Of a stretch of DNA of 64,000 nt, positions 25,212-32,754 are shown in pieces. The stretch comes from Paenibacillus mellifer (GTDB taxonomy: Bacteria > Bacillota > Bacilli > Paenibacillales > Paenibacillaceae). The stretch is taken from assembly GCF_023195895.1 (NCBI RefSeq), contig NZ_JALPRK010000006.1:124001-188000 (forward strand), in the 5' to 3' direction. Below the pieces are notes generated by a model, which was not told the origin of the DNA, made no database searches, and saw only the letters and a program-made list of their open reading frames with translations. Position 1 is the first letter of the stretch; each line of letters begins with the position of its first letter. The translations under genes were made by a program, and so were the position numbers.

Positions 25212-26774
25212 ATGAGGAACAAGGGTGAATACGACGATCGGGATAACGAACTTGCCGGTAAGGGAGAAAGCGCCGACGATCACCAACGTGACGGAGAAAA
25301 TGAATCCGCTTACCTTGTACAGATCCTGCGGTTATGGCTCGTTTGCCTGTTGGAATATGTGCTGCTGCTGCCGGCTTGGATTTTGTTCGCGGCCTATCTT
25401 CGGCCGCCGGAGTTCCCGGCAGCGGGGCTGGGGCTGCTGCCGATGTTGACACTGGCCGGCGTCCTGCTTGGCCCGCGCCTCCGCAAGCTGTGGCAGCGCG
25501 GGGCCGTGGCGCTGGTGCTCGCGGCGGCCTTTACCGCGGTCGCTATCGCCTGGGTCGGCGGCGCCGGATCGCTTGGCTTCGGCAGCACCCCCTCCGCAGG
25601 AGGCCAGACTCCCGCTCAGGGCGTCGCCGTCCTGCTGCTGCAAACCGCCGCGCAGCTTGCAGCAGGTCTGCTCTGCTCGATGCAGGGGATGACGGTCCGC
25701 AATCGCCAGGGCAGCTTCCGGCTGTATTGGGCCGGGCTGGGACTTTACTTCCTTGCGGGGATCTTTTACCCGCGAATCGAGGTGCTTCAAGGGACCGTGC
25801 CCTTGATCACTTGGGCCGGCGTCTTCTGCTTGGGCACTGCACTATTCGTGACCAACCACCAGTATTTACGCTACAGCTCGCATTCCGGGGATTCGGGCCA
25901 ACGGCTGCCTGCCGGGCTCCGGCGTCATAACCGGTTGTACGTCGGCGTCATTATCGTGACCGCCATCCTACTGGCTGCCGGTGTTGGCCGCTGGATCGGT
26001 GGCCTCCTGATGGCGATGCTTAGAGCGGTCATGCGTTGGTTGCTCCGGCAGCCGAAGGAATCCGAACCGCTGGAGCAGCCGGATATGGAGGTCCCGCCGC
26101 TGGAGCCCATGAGCCCGGTGGAGTCTCACGATTCGGATCTGCTGTCGCGCATCTTGAATTTTGCCTTTTATGCTATCGGCAGCCTGCTCATAGCCGCTTT
26201 GCTGGGCTTTGCGATGTATTGGCTCTACAAGAACGCCGGCGGAATATGGCGTAAGGCGATTGACCGGCTGCTCTCTCTGCTGCGCCGGGAAAGCGCCGCC
26301 CCGAAGCAAGCGGATTATCTCGACGAGGAGACGAGCCTGTTTACTTGGGAGTCTACGCTGCAAGGATGGCGCAAGATGGGTGCCCGCCTGCTGCGTCCCG
26401 GGAAGCCGCCTGAACGCTGGGAGGAAATGAAGGATAACCGGGAACGGGTTCGTTATCTATACCGGCTATTCTTACGGAAGGAACGCGAGCGGGGTTACCC
26501 GATAAAACCGCATTTGACGCCACGTGAGACGGTGGAGGAGGTGAGACTGGAAGCAGAAGCAGGTCGGCGGGATGAATCTGCCAAAGCCGCCGGATCTGAG
26601 AGACGGCGCTTCAGCTTTGGCGTGAGGGCTTCGGAGAAGGAGAAGAGTCGCGTCCAAGAGGAATCGGATGCCGCATTAAACCCGTTGCTTCGGTTGTACT
26701 ACCAAGTGCGGTATGGCGAGGAGATTCCACGTGACGACGAAGTGGCCGAGTTGCGGCGACGCTGGCCGCAGTAG
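25212..26774 (+). CDS. DUF4129 domain-containing membrane protein
   Basis: A 520-residue protein with a hydrophilic N-terminus (about 35 residues), roughly eight hydrophobic segments, a single later segment near residue 320 (AIGSLLIAALLGFAMYWLY) and a charged C-terminal domain ending in a DUF4129-like motif (YYQVRYGEEIPRDDEVAELR). These proteins, often with a transglutaminase domain, are normally encoded with MoxR and DUF58. Here the partners lie at the left window edge, with the polysaccharide locus between. GGGAGGG precedes the ATG. Function is not established for the family. Confidence 0.78.
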   Translation: MRNKGEYDDRDNELAGKGESADDHQRDGENESAYLVQILRLWLVCLLEYVLLLPAWILFAAYLRPPEFPAAGLGLLPMLTLAGVLLGPRLRKLWQRGAVALVLAAAFTAVAIAWVGGAGSLGFGSTPSAGGQTPAQGVAVLLLQTAAQLAAGLLCSMQGMTVRNRQGSFRLYWAGLGLYFLAGIFYPRIEVLQGTVPLITWAGVFCLGTALFVTNHQYLRYSSHSGDSGQRLPAGLRRHNRLYVGVIIVTAILLAAGVGRWIGGLLMAMLRAVMRWLLRQPKESEPLEQPDMEVPPLEPMSPVESHDSDLLSRILNFAFYAIGSLLIAALLGFAMYWLYKNAGGIWRKAIDRLLSLLRRESAAPKQADYLDEETSLFTWESTLQGWRKMGARLLRPGKPPERWEEMKDNRERVRYLYRLFLRKERERGYPIKPHLTPRETVEEVRLEAEAGRRDESAKAAGSERRRFSFGVRASEKEKSRVQEESDAALNPLLRLYYQVRYGEEIPRDDEVAELRRRWPQ

Positions 26775-26794
26775 TTTTAGTCTCATACAATCAA

Positions 26795-26835
26795 AAAGCG
26801 CGAGCCTGCAGAGATCTCCTCTGCGCTCGCGCTTT
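26795..26835. terminator. Bidirectional terminator between DUF4129 and CorC-like genes
   Basis: AAAGCGCGAG / CTCGCGCTTT arms with an inner GCAGAG / CTCTGC pairing. A-rich sequence on one side and TTTCTTT on the other serve the two convergent genes. Confidence 0.85.
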
Positions 26836-26848
26836 CTTTACGCCTGCC

Positions 26849-28162
26849 TTAGGCGTCGTGCTTAACGATCTCAAGTTTCTTGAAGCGATGGGGTTCCTTC
26901 TCCAGGAGCTTAAAGGTCAAATCCTCATGCTCCATCGTTTCCCCAACGTCCATGGACGGGTTCATGCCGTAAAGCCAGCCGCCGATCGTATCCACTTCCT
27001 CTGTGCTCAGGTCGGTCAGTAGCACGTCATTGATCTGATTCACCGTCACCGTACCCAGGGCGACCACATGTGACTCGTCCAACTGGACGATCGGGTCTTC
27101 CTCTTCCTTATCGAATTCATCGCGGATTTCCCCGACGAGTTCTTCAAGGATGTCCTCAAGTGCCACCAAACCGGCGGTTCCCCCATATTCGTCGATCAGA
27201 ATCGCCATATGGGTGCCTTCCTTCTGCATTTTCTTCAGCAGCTCGTTCACCGGGGTGACCTCCGAAACGGTCATTGCCGGCTGCAGCAATGCGGCGAAAT
27301 CGACGTTCGGGTTGCCCTCATAGGCCAGGAAAAATTGCTTCGTATTCACGATGCCAATGATGTTATCCTTGCTGCCTTCGACGACGGGAAAACGGGTATA
27401 TTGCTGCTCCCGAATGATATCCAGGTTCTCCTGGCGCGTCTTGTCCGTATATAAACACACCATATCGGTGCGAGGTACCATAATTTCCTTGGCGAGCAAA
27501 TTATCAAATGCAAAAATTCGGTTCACATAGCCAAATTCGCTCTGATTGATTTTGCCGCTTTCGAAGCTTTCATTGATGATGATTTGCAGCTCTTCCTCCG
27601 AGTGCGCTTCTTCATGCTCGGAAGCTGGCTTGACGCCAAACAGGCGTACCAGTTGGTTAGCCGAGCCGTTCAAGGCCCAGATGAAAGGGCGCATGACCTT
27701 CGTGAATAAAATCAAAGGCTTGGCCGTAAGAATGGCAATTTCTTCTGCCTTGCGAATCGCCACCGTCTTGGGAGCCAACTCGCCCACAACCACGTGGAAA
27801 TACGTGATGACGACAAACGCGATAATAAAGGAAAGAGCGCTGCCCACGGTATCAGGTACCTCCAGACGATGGAACAACGGATGCAGCATGCTCTCCACCG
27901 TTGGTTCGCCAAGCCATCCAAGCCCCAGCGCGGTGATCGTGATTCCAAGCTGGCAAGCGGATAGAAATCCGTCCAGATTAGAGGTGACCTGTTTGACGGC
28001 AACGGCGCCTTTACGTCCCTCCGCAATCAACTGATCAACCCGGCTGCCCCGGACGCGAACGATCGCAAATTCGACCGCCACGAAAAACGCCGTGAGCGCG
28101 ATCAGAAGTACGACCAAAAATAAATTTATTACCAATTGCCTGTCACTGTCCATTCGATGCAT
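26849..28162 (-). CDS. CorC/HlyC-type CBS-domain membrane protein (CNNM family)
   Basis: A 437-residue protein with an N-terminal DUF21/CNNM transmembrane domain (about residues 1-195, including GLGWLGEPTVESML and VVVGELAPKTVAIRKAEE). Two CBS motifs (MVPRTDMVCLYTDKT; HMAILIDEYGGTAGLVALED) and a CorC_HlyC C-terminal domain follow. Family members are linked to magnesium or other cation efflux; the hemolysin label is historical. Two ATGs are possible (28162 and 28153), and the first is kept. It is transcribed alone, divergent from the riboswitch-controlled gene. Confidence 0.87.
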   Translation of the reverse strand: MHRMDSDRQLVINLFLVVLLIALTAFFVAVEFAIVRVRGSRVDQLIAEGRKGAVAVKQVTSNLDGFLSACQLGITITALGLGWLGEPTVESMLHPLFHRLEVPDTVGSALSFIIAFVVITYFHVVVGELAPKTVAIRKAEEIAILTAKPLILFTKVMRPFIWALNGSANQLVRLFGVKPASEHEEAHSEEELQIIINESFESGKINQSEFGYVNRIFAFDNLLAKEIMVPRTDMVCLYTDKTRQENLDIIREQQYTRFPVVEGSKDNIIGIVNTKQFFLAYEGNPNVDFAALLQPAMTVSEVTPVNELLKKMQKEGTHMAILIDEYGGTAGLVALEDILEELVGEIRDEFDKEEEDPIVQLDESHVVALGTVTVNQINDVLLTDLSTEEVDTIGGWLYGMNPSMDVGETMEHEDLTFKLLEKEPHRFKKLEIVKHDA

Positions 28163-28271
28163 CTACTCCTCAATTTTTAAATATAAAGGCATGAAACTAT
28201 CTCTATTATATAATACAACCTCATAGAAACGCGAATCTTGCCCTGGGTAAAAAGACGGGGTTTTTGGTTAA

Positions 28272-28346
28272 AATGTTCGTGTTTTATGTTAATAGTATTA
28301 GAAAATACAATGTATTTTATTTGTTCTTTAATAAAACACGAATATT
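28272..28346. promoter_or_regulatory. Inverted pair of PurR-box-like sites in a nested AT-rich inverted repeat
   Basis: The 13-mers AAACACGAACATT (minus strand, 28272-28284) and AAACACGAATATT (plus strand, 28334-28346) are near matches to the Bacillus PurR box AWWWCCGAACWWT. They lie inside a nested inverted repeat whose outer arms begin GGTTAA and end TTAACC, with an inner AAAATACA / TGTATTTT. They sit directly upstream of the promoter of a purine-riboswitch gene, which supports PurR control. The orientation and spacing differ from the canonical pair, so binding is a prediction. Confidence 0.5.
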
Positions 28347-28361
28347 AACCTTGAAACAAGC

Positions 28362-28390
28362 TTGACTTATCCGGTTATTACACTTATACT
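28362..28390 (+). promoter_or_regulatory. Sigma-A-type promoter of the riboswitch leader
   Basis: TTGACT (28362-28367), a 17-nt spacer and TATACT (28385-28390). Transcription would start about 35 nt before the riboswitch aptamer. Confidence 0.75.
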
Positions 28391-28433
28391 CAGATTGTTC
28401 TAAAACACAGATAAGATCAAACGAAACTATTAA

Positions 28434-28500
28434 ATTCGTATATCCTCAGTAATATGGATTGAGGGTCTCTACAAGGAACCATAAATTCCTGACTACGAAT
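28434..28500 (+). ncRNA. Purine riboswitch aptamer, guanine class (C at the position-74 equivalent)
   Basis: P1 is ATTCGTA (28434-28440) / TACGAAT (28494-28500). P2 is CCTCAGT / ATTGAGG with a loop AATATGG. The conserved junction GTCTCTAC and P3 AGGAA / TTCCT with loop CCATAAA follow. The residue after TTCCTGA is C, which in this family selects guanine-type ligands; adenine switches have U there. The junction residue equivalent to U51 is kept, arguing against the 2'-deoxyguanosine variant. All the family's hallmark positions are visible. Confidence 0.92.
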
Positions 28501-28540
28501 AGGGTGCATTCGCATACCTATGAGTGGTCAGGAATTTTTA
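28483..28540 (+). terminator. Riboswitch expression platform: terminator that shares a strand with the aptamer
   Basis: AAATTCCTGACTAC (from 28483) pairs with GTGGTCAGGAATTT (to 28537), with an inner ATAGG / CCTAT stem and a following T-run. The 5' arm is the 3' strand of aptamer P3 plus P1, so aptamer and terminator exclude each other. Ligand binding should block termination, giving an ON switch like the B. subtilis pbuE adenine switch. Confidence 0.8.
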
Positions 28541-28580
28541 TGTTTATCGCATGAATTCGAATCACCTCAGGAGGATACAG

Positions 28581-30020
28581 ATGAGCAAATACGATGTCAT
28601 TGTGGTGGGGGCGGGACCTGCCGGGATTTTTGCCTGTTATGAACTGACCCGGAAAGCGCCGCATTGGAAGGTACTTCTGTTGGACAAGGGGCATGATATT
28701 TACCGTCGCCGCTGTCCGATCTTGGAGGAGAAAATCACCCTTTGCCCGCCGGCAGCCGGGCGCAAGGAATTTGCCGGTTGTCTGCCGGCCTGCTCAATCA
28801 CTGCCGGGTTTGGCGGGGCTGGGGCCTACAGTGATGGGAAATTTAATATTACGACGGAGTTCGGCGGTTGGCTGAGCGATTATATCGCGCCGTCCAAGGT
28901 GCTGGACTTGATCCAATACGTCGACTCAATCAATTTGGAGCATGGGGCGACAACCGCCGTTACCGATCCGATGACGGAAGCCGTGCGGGAGATCGAACAA
29001 CGCGGGTACGCGGCGGGACTGAAGCTGTTGCGGGCACAGGTACGGCATCTGGGGACCGAACAGAACCTGGAGATTCTGAAATCGATTTACGAATATTTAA
29101 ATACTCGCATCGATATGATGTTCAAGGCCGAAGTCGAGGATTTGATCACGGAAAAAATCGACGGAAGCCACCAAATGCGGGGCATTACGCTCAAGAACGG
29201 CGAAACCTACGAAGCCGGCTTGGTGATGGTAGCTCCCGGCCGAGACGGCTCGGCCTGGTTGACTGACATCCTTAAGAAACGCCGGCTGAAGATGACAAAC
29301 AATCAGGTGGACGTTGGAGTCCGCGTGGAAACCTCTGACGTGGTCATGCGGGAGATCAACGAGCATTTGTATGAAGGGAAGTTTATTTATAACACATCGG
29401 TTGGCACTCGAGTCCGTACGTTCTGCAGCAATCCGTCCGGACATGTCGTGGTCGAGAACCACAGCGGCGTTATGGCGGCCAACGGCCACTCGTACAAAGA
29501 CCCGGCGCTGGGTTCGCGGAATACGAACTTTGCGCTGCTCGTTTCGCATCGGTTTACCGAACCTTTCGATAAGCCTAATGAGTACGCGCGGGAAATCTGC
29601 CAGCGGGCCAACGATTTGTCCAGCGGTGGGGTGATTGTGCAAAAGTACGGCGATATTCTGCGCGGCCGCCGTTCTACCGCCGCTCGGATATCGGAGGGAT
29701 TCCTAGAACCCACGCTGAAGGAAGCGGTGCCGGGCGACCTCGGTCTAGTGCTGCCGTACAATACGATGAAGAGTCTGATCGAAATGGTCGAGGCGCTTGA
29801 TAAGGTAACGCCGGGGATCGCCTCCGAGCATACGTTGTTCTACGGCGTGGAAGCGAAATTCTATTCGGCCCGGCCAAAGCTAAGCGAATCGCTGGAGACC
29901 GAAATCAGCGGTTTGTTCTGCGGCGGTGACGGCGCAGGGATTACCCGCGGGTTGGCCCAGGCGGGAGCGGCCGGCGTATGGATCGCCCGCGGCATGATCG
30001 AGAAAGCGGGAACGGTATAG
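28581..30020 (+). CDS. FAD-dependent oxidoreductase (NAD(P)/FAD-utilising dehydrogenase, COG2509-like)
   Basis: A 479-residue flavoprotein. It has an N-terminal FAD motif VVGAGPAGIFACYE (residues 8-21), a Cys cluster near residues 45-71 (Cys45, 55, 67, 71), the motif GFGGAGAYSDGKFN, and a C-terminal FAD-closing motif LFCGGDGAGITRGLAQAGA. ATG 28581 is chosen because CAGGAGGATAC lies just upstream; the open frame further back is within the terminator. The reaction is not known. Control by a guanine-class riboswitch and possible PurR boxes implies a role in purine metabolism or salvage. A strong terminator follows. Confidence 0.85.
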   Translation: MSKYDVIVVGAGPAGIFACYELTRKAPHWKVLLLDKGHDIYRRRCPILEEKITLCPPAAGRKEFAGCLPACSITAGFGGAGAYSDGKFNITTEFGGWLSDYIAPSKVLDLIQYVDSINLEHGATTAVTDPMTEAVREIEQRGYAAGLKLLRAQVRHLGTEQNLEILKSIYEYLNTRIDMMFKAEVEDLITEKIDGSHQMRGITLKNGETYEAGLVMVAPGRDGSAWLTDILKKRRLKMTNNQVDVGVRVETSDVVMREINEHLYEGKFIYNTSVGTRVRTFCSNPSGHVVVENHSGVMAANGHSYKDPALGSRNTNFALLVSHRFTEPFDKPNEYAREICQRANDLSSGGVIVQKYGDILRGRRSTAARISEGFLEPTLKEAVPGDLGLVLPYNTMKSLIEMVEALDKVTPGIASEHTLFYGVEAKFYSARPKLSESLETEISGLFCGGDGAGITRGLAQAGAAGVWIARGMIEKAGTV

Positions 30021-30032
30021 AAACACCTACGG

Positions 30033-30075
30033 AAATGGGCACGGACCTTGGATCAAGGAGCCGTGCCCATTTTTA
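30033..30075 (+). terminator. Rho-independent terminator after the FAD oxidoreductase gene
   Basis: AAATGGGCACGG / CCGTGCCCATTT arms with an inner CCTTG / CAAGG stem, followed by TTTTTATG. Confidence 0.9.
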
Positions 30076-30113
30076 TGTCACCGCTCGGAGACCGGCCCAG
30101 CCGAAAGGGTCGA

Positions 30114-30293
30114 AAATGTTGCAAAAACTGCAACATTTCGGCGGCGAGGTGAGCCCTGGGAGAAGAGTGTTGCAAAAAGTGCAGCATTCTAACCCGGTCA
30201 GGGCAGATTCCCGAGAAAATGCTGCAGAGAATGCAACATTTTCTTGGTTTCGCCGCCAATGGAGAGCAAAATGATGCACATGTTGCAACATTT
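30114..30293. repeat. Array C: four palindromic repeats at 51-52 bp pitch
   Basis: Units start at 30114, 30165, 30217 and 30269. The first is a perfect AAATGTTGCA-N5-TGCAACATTT palindrome; the others carry one to four changes. The array fills the space between the terminator of the FAD oxidoreductase gene and the end of the convergent metallophosphoesterase gene. With the terminator at 30033 it accounts for most of the 30021-30360 gap. Confidence 0.9.
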
Positions 30294-30360
30294 TACTCAT
30301 CTCAGATGGATGAGGGAGACACCGTGTTACCGCTCATTGGCACGAAGAGGTTGGTTTGGC

Positions 30361-31737
30361 CTACTCCAATCCGCCTTGCAACGTCATTTGCAGCTTGGTG
30401 TTGTCCGGAGTTTTCGGTTCTAGCATGCTTTGGACATAACCTTGCAGGAAGATCGAATCAGCTTTCTCCCATAATCGATAACCTGGGGAGGCCAGCAAGC
30501 GCTCGCGTTCGGGCCCCGATGCGGCCTTGCCCGCGAAGTACAGCAAATTGATGTCTGACATAGTTCGTGCCATTAACGTCTTATCCGCTTCGGATAAGGG
30601 GAGCTCCCCCAAGGAGGCGTAGGACTTGTTATAAGAATGCTCGGCAAAAAACTGGCGGCTGTACTCCGCGAAACCCGTCAGGTTTCCGTCTGAAACATGC
30701 TGCTTACGGGCCCATGCCTCTACATCAACCTGGGTGGATTCATAATTAATCGTCCTATCGGATGGATCGTATTGCATCACACCGTATTGATGCGGATAGA
30801 CACTGAAGGCGCTGGTGGCAATATCGTAAAGGCCGTGATCCGTTTGCCGGATATCCTGGATGTGGATGTGACCCGACAAGACGAGGTTGAGTCGCAGCTT
30901 CTCAAATAAGGGGACAATTTCTTTACTGTTGTTGAGTGTAAACCCTTTGATGGGTACGGTGCTGTGGTCGACCAGGTTATGGTGCATCACGGTCACGATG
31001 CGGGCGCCATTCTTACCGGCAAGCCGGGTGCAGTCCTTGATCCATTCCTGCGTGGTGGATGGAATCTCCCCGTCGGTCTGGGGAAAGCCGGCGAACTCGT
31101 TTAGATCGTACTGGCTTGTATCGAGCATCAGTAACCAAAGATCGGGAGATACCTTAGCCAAATAACTTAAAGTCGATGTATCTCTGGAAATTGATTGATG
31201 ATACCCGAAAGCCTCGTAAATCTCGACGAACTGCTCCGGCGTAATTGCTTCGGTTTTGTATTGGGAATCGCCTTTGAACCGGCGTGCCCAAGGATTGGAG
31301 AGGTCATGGTTACCGGGAATCACATAAACTTGCGTTCCCGCGGCCTCGATCCGCTTCAGTTTGGCGGCCAAATCCTCGTGGCTGGCTTTCTCCCCATTGT
31401 TGGTTAGATCGCCGCTCAGGATCAGGGCGGCCGGGTGTTGCTCTTTAACTTCTTCGGCGAACGCTTCACTCATCGGGTCGATGTAACTCAGCAGCTTACC
31501 GTCTCCGGCCTGGATATAAGTATGAAAGGCTTCCCCATCATCATGCAGGCGGGGGCTTAGGTAATGGATATCGGAAGCAACAACCAGCGTAAGTGGCTGT
31601 CCCGCCTGCAACTTCACGGGTAGGTCATCCGAGGACCGAGAAGCCATACATCCGCTTAGTCCAAGTAAACTTAAGCCGGCGGTAAGAATAACAGCTGTTT
31701 TTAACGAACGAAACATATCGGCAGAGCTCACTCCCAT
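30361..31737 (-). CDS. Metallophosphoesterase, calcineurin-like lipoprotein
   Basis: A 458-residue exported protein with a lipobox LSGC at residues 27-30, so it would be lipid-anchored outside the membrane. The two-metal phosphoesterase motifs appear in order: SDIHYL, GDLTNNG, GNHDL, VMHHN and GHIHI. The C-terminal 100 residues lie beyond the catalytic domain and are helical in character. A second ATG (MFRSLKT) seven codons in would also leave a good signal peptide. The substrate is unknown. No co-directional neighbour is close enough to define an operon. Confidence 0.85.
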   Translation of the reverse strand: MGVSSADMFRSLKTAVILTAGLSLLGLSGCMASRSSDDLPVKLQAGQPLTLVVASDIHYLSPRLHDDGEAFHTYIQAGDGKLLSYIDPMSEAFAEEVKEQHPAALILSGDLTNNGEKASHEDLAAKLKRIEAAGTQVYVIPGNHDLSNPWARRFKGDSQYKTEAITPEQFVEIYEAFGYHQSISRDTSTLSYLAKVSPDLWLLMLDTSQYDLNEFAGFPQTDGEIPSTTQEWIKDCTRLAGKNGARIVTVMHHNLVDHSTVPIKGFTLNNSKEIVPLFEKLRLNLVLSGHIHIQDIRQTDHGLYDIATSAFSVYPHQYGVMQYDPSDRTINYESTQVDVEAWARKQHVSDGNLTGFAEYSRQFFAEHSYNKSYASLGELPLSEADKTLMARTMSDINLLYFAGKAASGPERERLLASPGYRLWEKADSIFLQGYVQSMLEPKTPDNTKLQMTLQGGLE

Positions 31738-31831
31738 TTAAGCCGTTCTCCGGAAAGCCGGGCTAAGACCACTGTATAGGGAGAACTGAGGTGGTGCTGT
31801 GCTGTTTTTCCTTGCGAGCGGGGAGGCATGC

Positions 31832-32515
31832 CTATTCCTGCAGCTGTTCGATTTCCGTTTGGACTTGTTTATAGTAATGGAGGTAAGTGAACGCCCCGAA
31901 TACGAGGGCGACTAATAACGGGAGAACTGCCAGTGCGATGGGAATGTACAGGCTGGTTTCCCCGGCTAATACGATCTTGTCTTCACGGGTGACCGGATCC
32001 GAAGGATACCGTTGATAAAGTACGTTGATTTTACGTTTGGCCTGGTGTAGATAAAGTCGATTCGCGGTAATAGCCAAACCGATTTTGATAGCTAAATATA
32101 CGGTAAGCACGGTCACCACCATTCCGCCCGAAAAGGTGCCTCCCGAATTCGAAAAAAGCAGAGGTCCGGCAATGTTCATCACAAGCGAGCTTGCAACCAG
32201 ATAAAGAAGTAAATATAAATACATACCACGGTATAACAGCCAATATCCACCGAATAGAAAAGCCGGCCAATTCCAACGGTTATCTTCCCGCCATTTCTGC
32301 AAATAGGATTCTGCTCGGCGCCCCACAAAGCTTCTCAGATCCTCTTCCGAGACTCCGAATTCGGTCGTGTTTCGTCCTTGTTGAGGATTTAACGGGGGGA
32401 AGGGTGGGGTGCGCAGGATGTCCTCCCTTTCACTGCTCGGCTTCGCCGGGGAACCGCAACTAGCGCAAAAACGATCTTCTTCATGTAGGACATTCCCACA
32501 GTTGGTGCAGTACAT
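31832..32515 (-). CDS. Zinc-ribbon and DUF2628-like membrane protein
   Basis: A 227-residue protein. A zinc ribbon opens the chain (Cys3, Cys6, Cys17, Cys20: YCTNCG ... FCASCG), then a linker, a DUF2628-type motif (WNWPAFLFGGYWLLYRGMY) and three or four membrane segments. ATG 32515 is preferred to an upstream ATG at 32563 because GGAGG lies 6 nt before it and it starts the ribbon directly. Function unknown. It ends 94 bp downstream of the start of the metallophosphoesterase gene, which is on the same strand, so co-transcription is possible. Confidence 0.75.
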   Translation of the reverse strand: MYCTNCGNVLHEEDRFCASCGSPAKPSSEREDILRTPPFPPLNPQQGRNTTEFGVSEEDLRSFVGRRAESYLQKWREDNRWNWPAFLFGGYWLLYRGMYLYLLLYLVASSLVMNIAGPLLFSNSGGTFSGGMVVTVLTVYLAIKIGLAITANRLYLHQAKRKINVLYQRYPSDPVTREDKIVLAGETSLYIPIALAVLPLLVALVFGAFTYLHYYKQVQTEIEQLQE

Positions 32516-32754
32516 ATACAGCCTCCGTCCAGATAAATTCATAGATGGGTTTGTATAGTTCAATAGAACTATATCTGAAATGTTTATCGGAGGATCAACG
32601 CGTTGGGTTTAGACTTGTATGTCTTTTAGCTCAAAATGTCCAGAATCGGCGATTTTACATTATTTTTACAACCAGGAAATAATCTGCAATTTTATAATAA
32701 ATATGATGAGAGGGTAGTCCAATGAATAGGTGAATGGGGAGGAATCGATGACTT

